A DNA stretch of 42,510 nt from Muribaculaceae bacterium. Its GTDB lineage: Bacteria > Bacteroidota > Bacteroidia > Bacteroidales > Muribaculaceae. The DNA is taken from the NCBI GenBank assembly GCA_009775125.1, contig VSPD01000020.1, forward strand, positions 1 to 42,510. Direction: 5' to 3'. Both the position numbers and the translations under genes were made by a program. The notes beneath the pieces are model-generated. The model was given only the letters and a program-made list of their open reading frames with translations, was not told where the DNA came from and searched no databases. Positions 15,321 through 23,937 of the stretch are shown here, one piece after another (within the stretch, counting starts at the first letter, position 1; each line of letters begins with the position of its first letter).

Positions 15321-16508
15321 ATGAGAGAAAAAAATGTTATAGCGGCCATTGCCGCCATTGCCTGCCCTCTGTGTATGCACGCACAGGGGGTAGACAGCTT
15401 GTACCGCACGCTTTCGGAGATGACAGGATTTCACAGCACAGCCGATTTCGAGGTGTGGCTGCCGTCGTCGGCCGAACCGGTGGTTTATAAAGTGGAATTG
15501 CAAGCCGACTGCGCGGCTCCCGACTCGCTCGCCCCGGCCGACTACCTCATACGCTGGCAGGCCGACGCCGGCCGCGAAGGATTCTCGGCATATTTTTCCG
15601 GCGACCATTTCCGCTACCGCAACGATAAGCTCCTTGAATACCACGCCGAGCGCGACCAATCGTCGTTTGTGCCCGACGGCCCCGGCTCGGAGAAACGAGG
15701 CGTGCAACAGACGGCGCAATTTGCCGACCTGCTCCCGCAGTTCATAGCCGAGGCTATCGACGAGATGATGACCGACTCCTCCTATCGCTTCACATTCCAC
15801 CCCGACACAATCGTTTCAGGGCGGCACATGCAGGTGGTCGACGGAGTGAAACTGTCGCCGGCCGGCACCGAAGCGCGCCAGTTCTCATATGTGTTCCATC
15901 CCGACGGCCGCCCCGCCTCCATGGAAATAGAGCACAACCCCGCCACTATCTCAGAGCAGACCGTGTCGGTGACTTACAGCTACGACGACAGCCCGCGTCC
16001 GCTCGCGTCCTACACCGAAGACGCCCTTATGGCGCTCTATCCCGAAGTGTTTGAAAAATACCGCCACAGCACCTTCCGTGCCGACGGCCTCGCCGGCAAG
16101 CCCATGCCGTCGTTCTCGTGCCGCACTCTCGCGTCGGGACGCATGGAGCACACCTACGGCGACGCGATGCCGCGCCCCACGCTGTTTGTATTTCTCGACC
16201 CGGGCGTAAACTCCACAGCCGCCACTGTCGCCGACGTGCGCTCGGCAGCCTCGCAGGCTCCCGTGGCCGCCGAGATAGTGTGGGTCTTCACCGACAACCG
16301 CACCGACACCGCCTCCGAAATACTCGGCGACACACCCGCCGAAGAATCGGCGCTCATATCCGCCCACTCGCTCGTGCGCGACTGCGGCATCACCCTCTAC
16401 CCCACCCTTATAATGGTAGGCGCCGACGGAATTGTGAAAAATATCGCGCAAGGCTACAACCAAGACCTCCTCTCAGATGTTATCCAAAATATAACATTAT
16501 CAAACTAA
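15321..16508 (+). CDS. Secreted protein: N-terminal unknown domain plus cysteine-less thioredoxin fold
   Basis: The 395-residue protein has a signal peptide (about 1-21, ending MHAQG). Residues about 25-235 form a beta-rich region that reads like the lipoprotein-carrier-like domains found before thioredoxin folds in Bacteroidales (YLIRWQADAGREGFSAYFSGDHFRYRN could be split strands). Residues about 255-390 have a thioredoxin-like layout (PMPSFSCRTL, RPTLFVFLDPG, YPTLIMVGADGIVKNIAQG). Where TlpA/ResA proteins have CxxC, this one has PGVNST, so it cannot do thiol-disulfide exchange by the usual route. It lies 15 bp before tpx, a possible operon. The function is unknown. Confidence 0.7.
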   Translation: MREKNVIAAIAAIACPLCMHAQGVDSLYRTLSEMTGFHSTADFEVWLPSSAEPVVYKVELQADCAAPDSLAPADYLIRWQADAGREGFSAYFSGDHFRYRNDKLLEYHAERDQSSFVPDGPGSEKRGVQQTAQFADLLPQFIAEAIDEMMTDSSYRFTFHPDTIVSGRHMQVVDGVKLSPAGTEARQFSYVFHPDGRPASMEIEHNPATISEQTVSVTYSYDDSPRPLASYTEDALMALYPEVFEKYRHSTFRADGLAGKPMPSFSCRTLASGRMEHTYGDAMPRPTLFVFLDPGVNSTAATVADVRSAASQAPVAAEIVWVFTDNRTDTASEILGDTPAEESALISAHSLVRDCGITLYPTLIMVGADGIVKNIAQGYNQDLLSDVIQNITLSN

Positions 16509-16523
16509 GCACAAAATTCCTCT

Positions 16524-17021
16524 ATGGAAACTATCTACTTCAAAGGCAACGCCTGCCATACCTACGGCCTGATGCCGCGCGCCGGCAAAGAAGCGCCATG
16601 TTTCACCCTCACAAGCAAAGACCTCGCCGAAGTGCGCTGCACCGACTTTGCCGGACGCAAGATCGTGCTCAACGTCTTCCCCAGCCTCGACACTCCCGTA
16701 TGCGCCGCCTCGGTGCGCCGCTTCAACGAAGAAGCAGCCAAGCGTCCCGACGTGACTGTAATCGACGTGTCGATGGACCTTCCTTTTGCCCAGCAACGTT
16801 TCTGCGCCGCCGAAGGCATCGACAATTGCATCGTGGCGTCGGCCTTCCGCTCGCCCATGTTCGGCCAGGAATACGGCTTGCAGATTGTCGACGGACCACT
16901 CGCCGGCCTGCTTGCCCGCGCCGTGATTATAATCGACGAAGACCGTAAAGTGATCTATGCCGACCTCGTCGAGGAAATAACCAACGAGCCCGACTACGAG
17001 GCCGCACTCTCCATGCTCTGA
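16524..17021 (+). CDS. tpx: Thiol peroxidase Tpx
   Basis: This is an atypical two-cysteine peroxiredoxin that reduces alkyl hydroperoxides and hydrogen peroxide with thioredoxin as donor. The 165-residue length is standard. The peroxidatic motif SLDTPVC ends in Cys60, the resolving Cys94 sits in QQRFCAAEGI, and AFRSPMFGQEYG and LLARAVIIID match the family. Upstream VRCTDFAGRKIVLNVFPS is the usual strand-helix lead-in. It may be cotranscribed with the preceding thioredoxin-fold gene and followed by a barrel gene 29 bp on. No OxyR-like site was recognised. Confidence 0.96.
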   Translation: METIYFKGNACHTYGLMPRAGKEAPCFTLTSKDLAEVRCTDFAGRKIVLNVFPSLDTPVCAASVRRFNEEAAKRPDVTVIDVSMDLPFAQQRFCAAEGIDNCIVASAFRSPMFGQEYGLQIVDGPLAGLLARAVIIIDEDRKVIYADLVEEITNEPDYEAALSML

Positions 17022-17050
17022 ACTTTCAACTAAATATAAAAAATGAGATT

Positions 17051-17575
17051 ATGAAAAAGTACTTACTCGCATTGCTGGCCGTGATTACCATTGGCCTTAC
17101 GGCATCGGCCGTGAAACCGGAGATTACCCTCTCTTATGGCGGTTACAACCAGATGGACGCCTGCGACAACCACGACGGATGGGGCAACGTAAACACCTCG
17201 TGGGGCTCGCTCAACGCAGGCATCAACTTCCCCGTGACACGCAATTTCTCGTTTGGCCCGTCGTACACTTTTTCGTCCACCACGACAAAAGGCGGCGCGT
17301 TCCACTCCAAGATCGCCTATCACGCGATAATGATGAACGCCAACTATATCTACTACCGCAACTCCATCGTGAAAGTCTACGGCCACCTCGGTCTCGGCTC
17401 CGTGATTTCCCACATGCAGCCCCTCGGCGAGAACTCATATAACAAGGCCTACTTCGGCTTGCAAATATCGCCCGTGGGCGCACAGGTAGGTCTCGGCAAC
17501 GGCTTCTCCATGTACGGCGAGCTCGGCTTCGGCGTCCAAGGCCTCGTCCAGGTCGGCTTCCGCTACCAGTTATAG
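17051..17575 (+). CDS. Small outer-membrane beta-barrel protein
   Basis: The 174-residue protein has a signal peptide (MKKYLLALLAVITIGLTASA). It is followed by short amphipathic beta strands rich in Gly, Tyr and Asn (EITLSYGGYN, SLNAGINFPV, NFSFGPSYTF, HAIMMNANYIYY, YGHLGLGSV, AYFGLQISPVGAQVGL, YGELGFGVQGLVQVGFRYQL). The pattern is that of an eight-stranded porin-like barrel, ending in Gln-Leu rather than Phe. The role is unknown. It follows tpx closely, and a 15-bp hairpin terminates after it. Confidence 0.82.
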   Translation: MKKYLLALLAVITIGLTASAVKPEITLSYGGYNQMDACDNHDGWGNVNTSWGSLNAGINFPVTRNFSFGPSYTFSSTTTKGGAFHSKIAYHAIMMNANYIYYRNSIVKVYGHLGLGSVISHMQPLGENSYNKAYFGLQISPVGAQVGLGNGFSMYGELGFGVQGLVQVGFRYQL

Positions 17576-17608
17576 CTCATTCCCCTCTCTCCCACCAGGG
17601 AAACAAGA

Positions 17609-17645
17609 CTCCGGCTTGTGGAAAAGTTCATTCCACAAGCCGGAG
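17609..17645. terminator. Hairpin of the AAGCCGGAG repeat family acting as terminator
   Basis: A perfect 15-bp stem (17609-17623 with 17631-17645, arm CTCCGGCTTGTGGAA) lies 34 bp after the barrel stop. It has the AAGCCGGAG core that recurs at about 8481, 20175-20226, 20271-20294, 21984 and 42370-42427. No long T run follows, so termination is inferred. Confidence 0.5.
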
Positions 17646-17893
17646 CATTGTGTCTCCGTCAGGAGACAAATATTGTAGCGCAGGGCGCAAGCCCTGGGGA
17701 TTGTGGTATGTTATTTATTAATGTATTGGAGCGTAGGCCGGCCGTAGCGTTCGATAACGCCGACCGTGGTGCAGAACGCTACGCTGTCGCTCGCTCCAAT
17801 GCCACGGATTAGTCCAATGCTCATACCAGGGGTTACGCTATCGCTCCACCCCCGGCTAACGTCTTGAATCGCTATGCGATTCCATGCCCCGAT
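17639..17893 (+). repeat. Composite 255-bp palindromic element, copy A
   Basis: This shares an ordered series of five hairpin modules with copies at 21706-21959 (inverted) and 29082-29337. The order is a GTCTCC/GGAGAC hairpin; GTAGCGCAGGGC...GCCCTGGG; a long ATTGGAGCG...CGCTCCAAT arm pair around TTCGATAACGCC; the CCAGGGGTTACGC...CCCCCGG module; and GAATCGCTATGCGATTC. The ends GCCGGAGCAT and ATGCCCCGAT are decayed relatives of the TACGGTGCAT/ATGCACCGTA terminal repeats of copy B. It has no coding capacity. It and the hairpins on either side account for the 470 bp between 17576 and 18046. Confidence 0.85.
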
Positions 17894-17947
17894 TTTACGG
17901 CTTGCTCCGCATAAACATCTTTCTTGTGCGTATCCTGCCTTAACTGA

Positions 17948-17989
17948 TAAAAAAATTGCGTGGCCCGGTTTTCACAAACCGGACCACGC
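17948..17989 (-). terminator. Terminator of the GH97 gene
   Basis: A 14-bp stem (17958-17971 with 17976-17989, arm GCGTGGCCCGGTTT, one mismatch) is followed by a T run on the minus strand, about 60 bp after the stop at 18047. Confidence 0.85.
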
Positions 17990-18046
17990 TTCTGTTATGA
18001 TATAATTTGATTCAGTGGTCTTTTCTACCTTTTTGAACCTACTGTT

Positions 18047-20149
18047 TTATTTCATGGGCACAAGGCGTATGGCCGCGCCGCCGCCGGGAGCAACGTCGAT
18101 TTTGAGACGGGTCTTGGAGTTGACTTTCTTGGTCGAGATTTTGTAGCTCTGGGGGTTGGTGAGATAATCGGCATCGGCTCCGTCCTGATAAATCGTGGCC
18201 GTGTAGTTCACGCCTTTGGGAAGGAAGCTGAAATCGATTTCGGCCTTGCGGGCGTTTTCGTTGGTGATGGTGCCTACGTACCAGTCGTCGGAATTTTTGT
18301 CGAGACGGGCCACGGTGATATATTCGGCCGGCTCGGCTTCGAGATAGCGCGAGTCGCGCCATTCCACGGGCACATCCTTGATGAATTGGAAGGCGTCGGG
18401 GAAGCGGCGATAGTTCTCGGGCAGGTCGCACGCCATCTGCAAGGGCGACGGCATGGTAAGATACAGGGCGAGCTGACGGGCAAGCGTGGTGAGGCCGCGG
18501 CTGGTGTTGCCCTGGCCATAGGACGAGAGGTCCATTTCAAAGAGGCCGGGAGTATAGTCCATCGGGCCGCCTTTGAGGCGTGTGAAAGGCAGGATGGCAG
18601 TGTGGTAGGGAGGATTGCCGCCAAACGACTCAAATTCGCCGCCACGGGCCGATTCCTGAGCCACCCAGTTGGGATATGTACGCATAAGGCCGGTGGGACG
18701 CACTGCCTCGTGGCTGTCGATCATAATCTTGTGGTCGGCGGCCTTCCGGGCCACGTCGATATAGTGGTCGACCATCCACTGCGACGAATGATACTCGCTG
18801 CGGGGGATAACATGGCCCACATAGCCGGTCTTTACGGCGTCGTAGCCGTGCTCGTTCATGAAATCGAAGGCGCGGTCGAGCTGACGCTCATAGTCGGCGG
18901 CGTTGGCTGCAGTCTCGTGGTGCATGATGAGCTTCACGCCTTTGGAGTTGGCATACTCCACGAGCGCTTCGAGGTCGAAGTCGGGATAGGGTTTGTCGAA
19001 AAGGAACTGGCGGTTTTTCTTGTATCCGCCCCAGTCTTCCCAGCCTTCGTTCCAGCCTTCGACAAGCACGCCGTCGATACCGTTTTCGGCGGCGAAGTCG
19101 ATATAACGCTTCACGTTTTCGGTGTTGGCGGGGTGACGGCCGTTGGAGGGCAGCGCCGAATAGTCGGTTACGCCGGGCTTGGCATTGTATTTGTCGGAAT
19201 AGGCCCAGGTCTTGCCGCCGGTGAACATTTCCCACCATACGCCCACAAACTTGCGCGGAACAATCCACGAAGTGTCTTCAATCACGCTGGGCTCGTTGAG
19301 GTTGTAGATAAGTTGGGAAGCGAGGATGTCGGTGGCTTCGTCGCCTATCATGATTGTACGCCAGGGAGTGACAAACGGAGCCTGCAAATAGGCGCGCACG
19401 CCGTTTTTGTCGGGGGTGAGATGACTTTTGAGCACCTTTGCGTCGGCATCGATTTCCACGGCCATGGCGGGATAGCCCACGAGGGCGGCTTCGTGGATGT
19501 TGACGTAGAGCGGACGCTCGGGGTGCTTCATCAGGAGAGGAGTCTGTGCGGCAAGGCCGGGGATGCGCGAGCTTTCGGTGTGGCGCGGGTTGGGCATCTT
19601 TTCTTTAAGCTGCGACACGGGAGCCACCGTGTAGAGGAACTCGTCGGAGTCGTAGTCGCCGGGAATCACATACATGGTCATGTCGGCCGGAAGGGCAAAC
19701 TGCGTGTCCTCGCCGCGGAGGGTGGCATAGTTGAGGCCGCGCTGCTCGGGCACTTCGTAGCGGAAGCCCACGCCATCGTCGAACGCACGGGCGCGCACGT
19801 TCACCGTCAAGCCTTTGGCGTCGGCAAATGACACGAGCACCTCGTTATAGTTGTTGCGTATGTCGGCTGTCTCGCCCCACACGGGCTGCCAAGTCTCATC
19901 GACAGAGTCGGTGGCGACAACGGTCATGGCAAGGCCGTCGGTGAATTTGAACTCGTCGGCAACGAGGCCAAGCGTGCTTTCGCCTACAACCGGCTCGCCC
20001 TTGAACGTAACGTCGTAGACGGGAGTGCCGGTGGCGGTGGTGCCTATATTAAAAGATATATTGCCGTCGGGCGAGAGCAATGTGTAGCCTGCGGCCGAAG
20101 CCGACGCGGCCATGCACATCGCGGCCATGGCGATAATAGTTTTTTTCAT
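18047..20149 (-). CDS. susB: Glycoside hydrolase family 97 alpha-glucosidase (SusB-like)
   Basis: This periplasmic enzyme trims malto-oligosaccharides to glucose. The 700-residue protein has a signal peptide (MKKTIIAMAAMCMAASASAA) and an N-terminal beta-sandwich (about 20-280). A TIM barrel (about 290-600) carries WWEMFTGGKTWAY, LVEGWNEGWEDWGG, MHHETAA, IDSHEAVRPTG and ARGGEFESFGG. A C-terminal sandwich closes it. The Glu in HHE, SHE and GGE are 69 and 24 residues apart, exactly as Glu439, Glu508 and Glu532 of B. thetaiotaomicron SusB, so the calcium-dependent inverting alpha-glucosidase site is intact. The start was moved to the signal peptide; 19 upstream in-frame residues come from a palindromic repeat. 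It is the last gene of the starch locus. Confidence 0.94.
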   Translation of the reverse strand: MKKTIIAMAAMCMAASASAAGYTLLSPDGNISFNIGTTATGTPVYDVTFKGEPVVGESTLGLVADEFKFTDGLAMTVVATDSVDETWQPVWGETADIRNNYNEVLVSFADAKGLTVNVRARAFDDGVGFRYEVPEQRGLNYATLRGEDTQFALPADMTMYVIPGDYDSDEFLYTVAPVSQLKEKMPNPRHTESSRIPGLAAQTPLLMKHPERPLYVNIHEAALVGYPAMAVEIDADAKVLKSHLTPDKNGVRAYLQAPFVTPWRTIMIGDEATDILASQLIYNLNEPSVIEDTSWIVPRKFVGVWWEMFTGGKTWAYSDKYNAKPGVTDYSALPSNGRHPANTENVKRYIDFAAENGIDGVLVEGWNEGWEDWGGYKKNRQFLFDKPYPDFDLEALVEYANSKGVKLIMHHETAANAADYERQLDRAFDFMNEHGYDAVKTGYVGHVIPRSEYHSSQWMVDHYIDVARKAADHKIMIDSHEAVRPTGLMRTYPNWVAQESARGGEFESFGGNPPYHTAILPFTRLKGGPMDYTPGLFEMDLSSYGQGNTSRGLTTLARQLALYLTMPSPLQMACDLPENYRRFPDAFQFIKDVPVEWRDSRYLEAEPAEYITVARLDKNSDDWYVGTITNENARKAEIDFSFLPKGVNYTATIYQDGADADYLTNPQSYKISTKKVNSKTRLKIDVAPGGGAAIRLVPMK

Positions 20150-20174
20150 AAGATTGGTAAGTATGATAGTTGCA

Positions 20175-20226
20175 GGAACACAAGCCTCCGGCTTGTGACG
20201 ATTCACAAGCCGGAGGCTTGTGTTCC
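20175..20226. repeat. Perfect 23-bp inverted repeat with AAGCCGGAGGCTT core
   Basis: Arms 20175-20197 and 20204-20226 are perfectly complementary with a 6-nt loop, and each arm is itself palindromic (CACAAGCCGGAGGCTTGTG). It lies between the GH13 stop and the GH97 start, so it may dampen or process the message between them. A single copy lies at 20271-20294. Confidence 0.85.
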
Positions 20227-20270
20227 TACCTGATTGATACTTCTATTTGAGTAAATTTAATCGAACATTG

Positions 20271-20294
20271 TCACAAGCCGGAGGCTTGTGTTCC
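20271..20294. repeat. Single AAGCCGGAGGCTT palindrome
   Basis: CACAAGCC-GGA-GGCTTGTG is a perfect 8-bp hairpin followed by TTCC, placed 4 bp beyond the GH13 stop codon. It may act as the 3' end of that message. Confidence 0.75.
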
Positions 20295-20297
20295 CAC

Positions 20298-21647
20298 CTA
20301 TTTCGAGAAGATTTTGTAGCCGTAGGCGTCGAGGCTTACGGCGGAAGGCATGGCAAGGTCGGTGTCGGAGATGAGCTCTTCCATCTTGTCGCCCACGAAG
20401 GCGATGGGCACTTTCACCTGTACGGCGTTGCCGGTGGGGTTCACTGCTACGAGCACAGTCTTGTCACCGTTGGTGTGTCCGAAAATCACGCCTTTTGAGC
20501 CGGAAGAATACACTTTGAGGTCGCCGCCGCGAGCCACAGCCGTTTCTTTGTAGGCGTCGCATATTTCTTCATATTTCTTTTGAAGCGCGGCATTCCATGT
20601 GAGGGGCTTGGCGTTGATGAAGGCGGTGCGGTTGTCGAAGCCGGCTTCCATGCCTGAGTAAATCATGGGCACCTGCGATAGGAACGATGTGATTACGAAA
20701 GCGCCGGGCATGGCCTCGGGGCTGCCATACATCTGTTGGGGCGATTTTTCGGAAATCACGTCGTGGTTCACGACATAGCGCAGCAGCTGCTTGCCTGCGG
20801 GCACGGTCTTGTCGCGGTTGAGGGTTTTCTCGACAAATTTGTCGAATGTCGACTTGCCGTTGTAGAAGGCTTGCAGGTCGGTGCAGTAGGTCCAGTCATA
20901 GATCATGTCGAAATCGGCATCGTAGAGTTTGAAGTCGCTTGCCTCGGCGAGCATGAAAGCCTTGGGCTTAGCCTCGCGGATCGAGCGGATGGCCTCTTTC
21001 CAGAAGGAGTTGGGCACACCTTCGGCGTAGTCGCAACGGAAACCGTCGACATCGGCCTGCTTCACCCAATAGAGCATGGCGTCGATCATGGCGCGGCGCA
21101 TCTCCACGTTGTCGTAGTTGAGGTCGGCCACATCGTTCCAGCCCATGCCGGGAGGCGACACGATGTCGCCGTTGGCGTTCTTGGTGAACCAGTCGGGATG
21201 CTCCGAAATCCATACATTGTCCCATGCGGTGTGGTTGGCCACCCAGTCGAGAATCACAATCATGCCGTCGGCATGTGCGGCGTTGACAAGGTTTTTGAGC
21301 GCGGCCATGTCGCCGTATTTGGGGTTGATAGCTTTATAGTCTTTCACGCAGTAGGGCGAACCGATGGCGTTTTTCTGTCCTTGCGCGTAGATAGGCATGA
21401 GCCAGAGCACGTCGGCTTCGAGGTCGTCGATTTTGTCGAGACGCGCCTGGATAGCTGCCAGGCTGTTGTCGGACGCGAAGAAGAGCGGGTTGGCCTCGTA
21501 GATAAGGCTTGTCGACGCTGCCGGAGCCGTGGGCGTGGCGGGTTTGTCGGGATTTACAGGGTTGTTCGGCTCATCGTTGCCTCCGCAGGCCGACATGAAG
21601 CCTACAAGAGCCGTGGCGGCCAAAGCGTATTTGAAAACAGATTTCAT
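20298..21647 (-). CDS. GH13 alpha-amylase lipoprotein (short SusG-like)
   Basis: This enzyme hydrolyses internal alpha-1,4 bonds of starch, probably at the cell surface. The 449-residue lipoprotein has a lipobox Cys21 (FMSAC) and a Pro/Thr linker (about 28-46). The GH13 barrel shows DWVANHT (region I), GFRCDYAEGVP with nucleophile Asp206, MLAEAS with acid/base Glu235, and VVNHD with Asp296. The usual Arg two before the nucleophile is present (FRCD). At about 450 residues it is much shorter than B. thetaiotaomicron SusG (about 690) and lacks the inserted CBM58-type module. Starch binding may instead be supplied by the CBM26 protein upstream. It is separated from that gene by 492 bp with element B. 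Confidence 0.9.
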   Translation of the reverse strand: MKSVFKYALAATALVGFMSACGGNDEPNNPVNPDKPATPTAPAASTSLIYEANPLFFASDNSLAAIQARLDKIDDLEADVLWLMPIYAQGQKNAIGSPYCVKDYKAINPKYGDMAALKNLVNAAHADGMIVILDWVANHTAWDNVWISEHPDWFTKNANGDIVSPPGMGWNDVADLNYDNVEMRRAMIDAMLYWVKQADVDGFRCDYAEGVPNSFWKEAIRSIREAKPKAFMLAEASDFKLYDADFDMIYDWTYCTDLQAFYNGKSTFDKFVEKTLNRDKTVPAGKQLLRYVVNHDVISEKSPQQMYGSPEAMPGAFVITSFLSQVPMIYSGMEAGFDNRTAFINAKPLTWNAALQKKYEEICDAYKETAVARGGDLKVYSSGSKGVIFGHTNGDKTVLVAVNPTGNAVQVKVPIAFVGDKMEELISDTDLAMPSAVSLDAYGYKIFSK

Positions 21648-21705
21648 TTTAGGAAAAATAGAAGATTATGTTGTTTTGCGGGTTAATTATGGCACAAGTT
21701 GAAAA

Positions 21706-21959
21706 TACGGTGCATGGAATCGCGTAGCGATTCAAGAATGTAGCCGGGGGTGAAGCGATAGCGGAACCCCCGGTATGTTGAGTATGTTCAATATTGGTAA
21801 TGGAGCGAGCGACAGCATAGCGTTCTGCGCCACAGTTGGTATTATCGAACGCTCCGGCAAGCTCCGCTCCAATACATTTATTAACTTCATTCCGTGATTC
21901 CCAGGGCTGTCGCCCTGCGCTACATTATTTGTCTCCTAACGGAGACGCGATGCACCGTA
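21706..21959 (-). repeat. Composite 255-bp palindromic element, copy B (best ends)
   Basis: This is 254 bp bounded by perfect 10-bp terminal inverted repeats (TACGGTGCAT at 21706-21715, ATGCACCGTA at 21950-21959). It holds the same five modules as copies A and C but in inverted orientation. No reading frame of note is present. Between it and the CBM26-protein terminator lie a partial AAGCCGGAG palindrome (about 21984) and GTTCCTACC/GTTCCTAAGG relics. Together these fill the 21648-22139 gap. Confidence 0.88.
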
Positions 21960-22060
21960 ATTACGGCATGCGGGTTAATTCTCACAAGCCGGAGGGTTCT
22001 TTGCCAAAGGCAAAGCGCTTCGCGGTCAGTGTTCCTACCGGGACTTGTGTTCCTAAGGGA

Positions 22061-22111
22061 TAAAACAAGTTGGGAAGCCGAGAAGTTCTACGACTTCTTA
22101 ACTTCCCAACT
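22061..22111 (-). terminator. Terminator after the CBM26 protein gene
   Basis: A nested hairpin has outer arms 22068-22077 and 22102-22111 (AGTTGGGAAG) and inner arms AGAAGT/ACTTCT, followed by TTTT on the minus strand. It suggests that susC-susD-susE form one transcript and that the GH13 and GH97 genes are read separately or by read-through. Confidence 0.7.
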
Positions 22112-22139
22112 ATATTTGTTATTTAATGTTCAGTCCGGA

Positions 22140-23903
22140 TTATTTGCTGATTTCGGTAACGCCGGTGGCGGTTACGGTGAGCCAATAGTCGCGGTCGAGA
22201 ACAACGGGGAAGTCGGCAAGTTGCGAGCCTCCGCCATTGTTGTTGAAGATGAGGTTTTCAGTCTCGCCGGCAGCTTCAACTTCGAAGTATTTGTAGGTTA
22301 CGCCACCTTCGGTAACAGTACCGGTGGGAGCCATACCGGGCCATTCACCGAACATGGAATTGTTGTCGCCCCAAGCATAGAGGGTGATTGCTTCCCAGCC
22401 GGTCTGGTCGTCGATATAGATTTTGTAGGTGGATGTGAGGTTGGGGTTAACTGCTTCCCATCCGTTGGCTGTGACTTTGAAGTAGTAGTCGCTGTCGCCT
22501 GTCACTGCAGGACCGTCGACCTGCTGCTTTGTAGCATCGTCAAGTGAACCATTGTTCAGGATAAGGTTGAGGGTTTCGCCTGCGCCGTCGTAGTTGAATA
22601 CATAGTAAGTTGCGCCGTCGATTACTTTTGTTCCGTCGACAGCTTTGCCGGGCCATCCGCCGAACACTTCCTTGTCGCCCCAGGCATAGAGATAGTTGCT
22701 GTCCCATGCGAGAGTGTTTTCAACGTAGATGGTGTAGGGGTGGGTTACGGGATCGACCGGAGGAACGATCGGGCCTACAACGGGGGGATTCTTCGGGTCA
22801 ACAGCCTCGACAGTAAGGTCGGCGTTGAGAAGGAAGTAGTAGTCCTGGTTGAGGTCTACGCCGAGCACATCGTTGTTTTCGATCTGCTTGCCGCCATTGT
22901 TGTTGTTGGCGATGAAGGTGTAGTGGAGACCGTTGTTTGCTGCGCCGCAGTCCCAGTAGGTGTATTCAACACCGTTGATTTTCTGGGTGCCTGTGGGAGC
23001 GACGCCGGGCCAGCCGCCGAAGAGTTCGGGGAGGTCGGTACCCCATGCGTACATGGTGATTGCATCCCAGCCGGTGTTGTTGATTACGAAGATTGCGTAG
23101 CCGTCGTGTTTAACGGAGGGTTCAACTTCCACTTCCTCGCAGCCGTCGGCTGTGATGCGAACGTAGTAGTCGCGGTCGAGCACAACGTCGAAGTCTTTGA
23201 GCTGAACGCCGCCGTTGTTATTGTTGAAGATGAGGTGTTCGGTGAATCCTGCGTTTTCTTCGCCGGTGTCGAAGTATTTCCAGCGGGTGCCGTTGAGTTC
23301 AACTGTGCCGGTGGGGGCCATGCCGGGCCATGCGCCGCAGATTTCGGCCTCGCCCCAAGCGTACATTGCAAGGGCATCCCAGCCGGTCTGGTCGTCGACA
23401 TAGATTACGTAACCGTCGTGGGGTATTTCGCCGGGATCGACGGGAGTCTCGAAGTAAGCGGCCCAACGGTTAACGGTAACGTTGATGCGTCCGCCAAGTT
23501 CGGGACATTCGGTGTGGAGCACGTCTTCGTTGCGGAGCGATTTCTCGAGGCCCTGCTGCTCGTTATAGAAGGTATAGCCATCGGCGAGCGATGTTCCTTC
23601 TGCGAAATCGGAGGGATAGAGGTAGATACCCCATTTCACATTGTTGTCGGTGCACTTTTCGAGTTTCCAGCGCATGTCGCCTACAACGGCTTCGGGATCG
23701 CCGCCGTTGAATGCACCCACGATGTAAATGTCGTTGTCGACCACAGTGGCCTGAGGCATGATCACCTCAAGGAGGTAGGCGCCTTCCTTTGTGGGGAACT
23801 GGGGCAACTCATGGTCGAACACGAGGTCGTCCTTGCTGCATGCTGCCGAAGCGAAGAGAAGGAGCACGAGTGCCAGCAGATTGAATATCTTATAATTTTT
23901 CAT
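22140..23903 (-). CDS. SusE/SusF-like starch-binding lipoprotein with four CBM26-like repeats
   Basis: The 587-residue lipoprotein (Cys22 in FASAAC) probably holds starch at the cell surface. The N-terminal region (about 28-155) reads like a SusE-type domain (KEGAYLLEVIMPQ, IYIVGAFNGGDP). Four tandem modules follow at about 163-257, 267-363, 388-482 and 491-582. Each has the order IYVDDQTGWDAxxxYAWG, GxWPGMAPTGT, an aromatic pair, LIFNNNxGGxQ and DxDYYxxxTADG. This is the starch-binding CBM26 pattern, with Trp and Tyr for sugar stacking. Module 3 is the most divergent (LILNNGSLDD for IFNNN) and is preceded by a Pro/Val linker. It starts 34 bp after the SusD stop. Classic SusE and SusF have other starch-binding modules, so four CBM26-like units are notable. 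Confidence 0.85.
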   Translation of the reverse strand: MKNYKIFNLLALVLLLFASAACSKDDLVFDHELPQFPTKEGAYLLEVIMPQATVVDNDIYIVGAFNGGDPEAVVGDMRWKLEKCTDNNVKWGIYLYPSDFAEGTSLADGYTFYNEQQGLEKSLRNEDVLHTECPELGGRINVTVNRWAAYFETPVDPGEIPHDGYVIYVDDQTGWDALAMYAWGEAEICGAWPGMAPTGTVELNGTRWKYFDTGEENAGFTEHLIFNNNNGGVQLKDFDVVLDRDYYVRITADGCEEVEVEPSVKHDGYAIFVINNTGWDAITMYAWGTDLPELFGGWPGVAPTGTQKINGVEYTYWDCGAANNGLHYTFIANNNNGGKQIENNDVLGVDLNQDYYFLLNADLTVEAVDPKNPPVVGPIVPPVDPVTHPYTIYVENTLAWDSNYLYAWGDKEVFGGWPGKAVDGTKVIDGATYYVFNYDGAGETLNLILNNGSLDDATKQQVDGPAVTGDSDYYFKVTANGWEAVNPNLTSTYKIYIDDQTGWEAITLYAWGDNNSMFGEWPGMAPTGTVTEGGVTYKYFEVEAAGETENLIFNNNGGGSQLADFPVVLDRDYWLTVTATGVTEISK

Positions 23904-23937
23904 TGTTTTTAAGATTTGATAGTGAGCCAATTACTCA

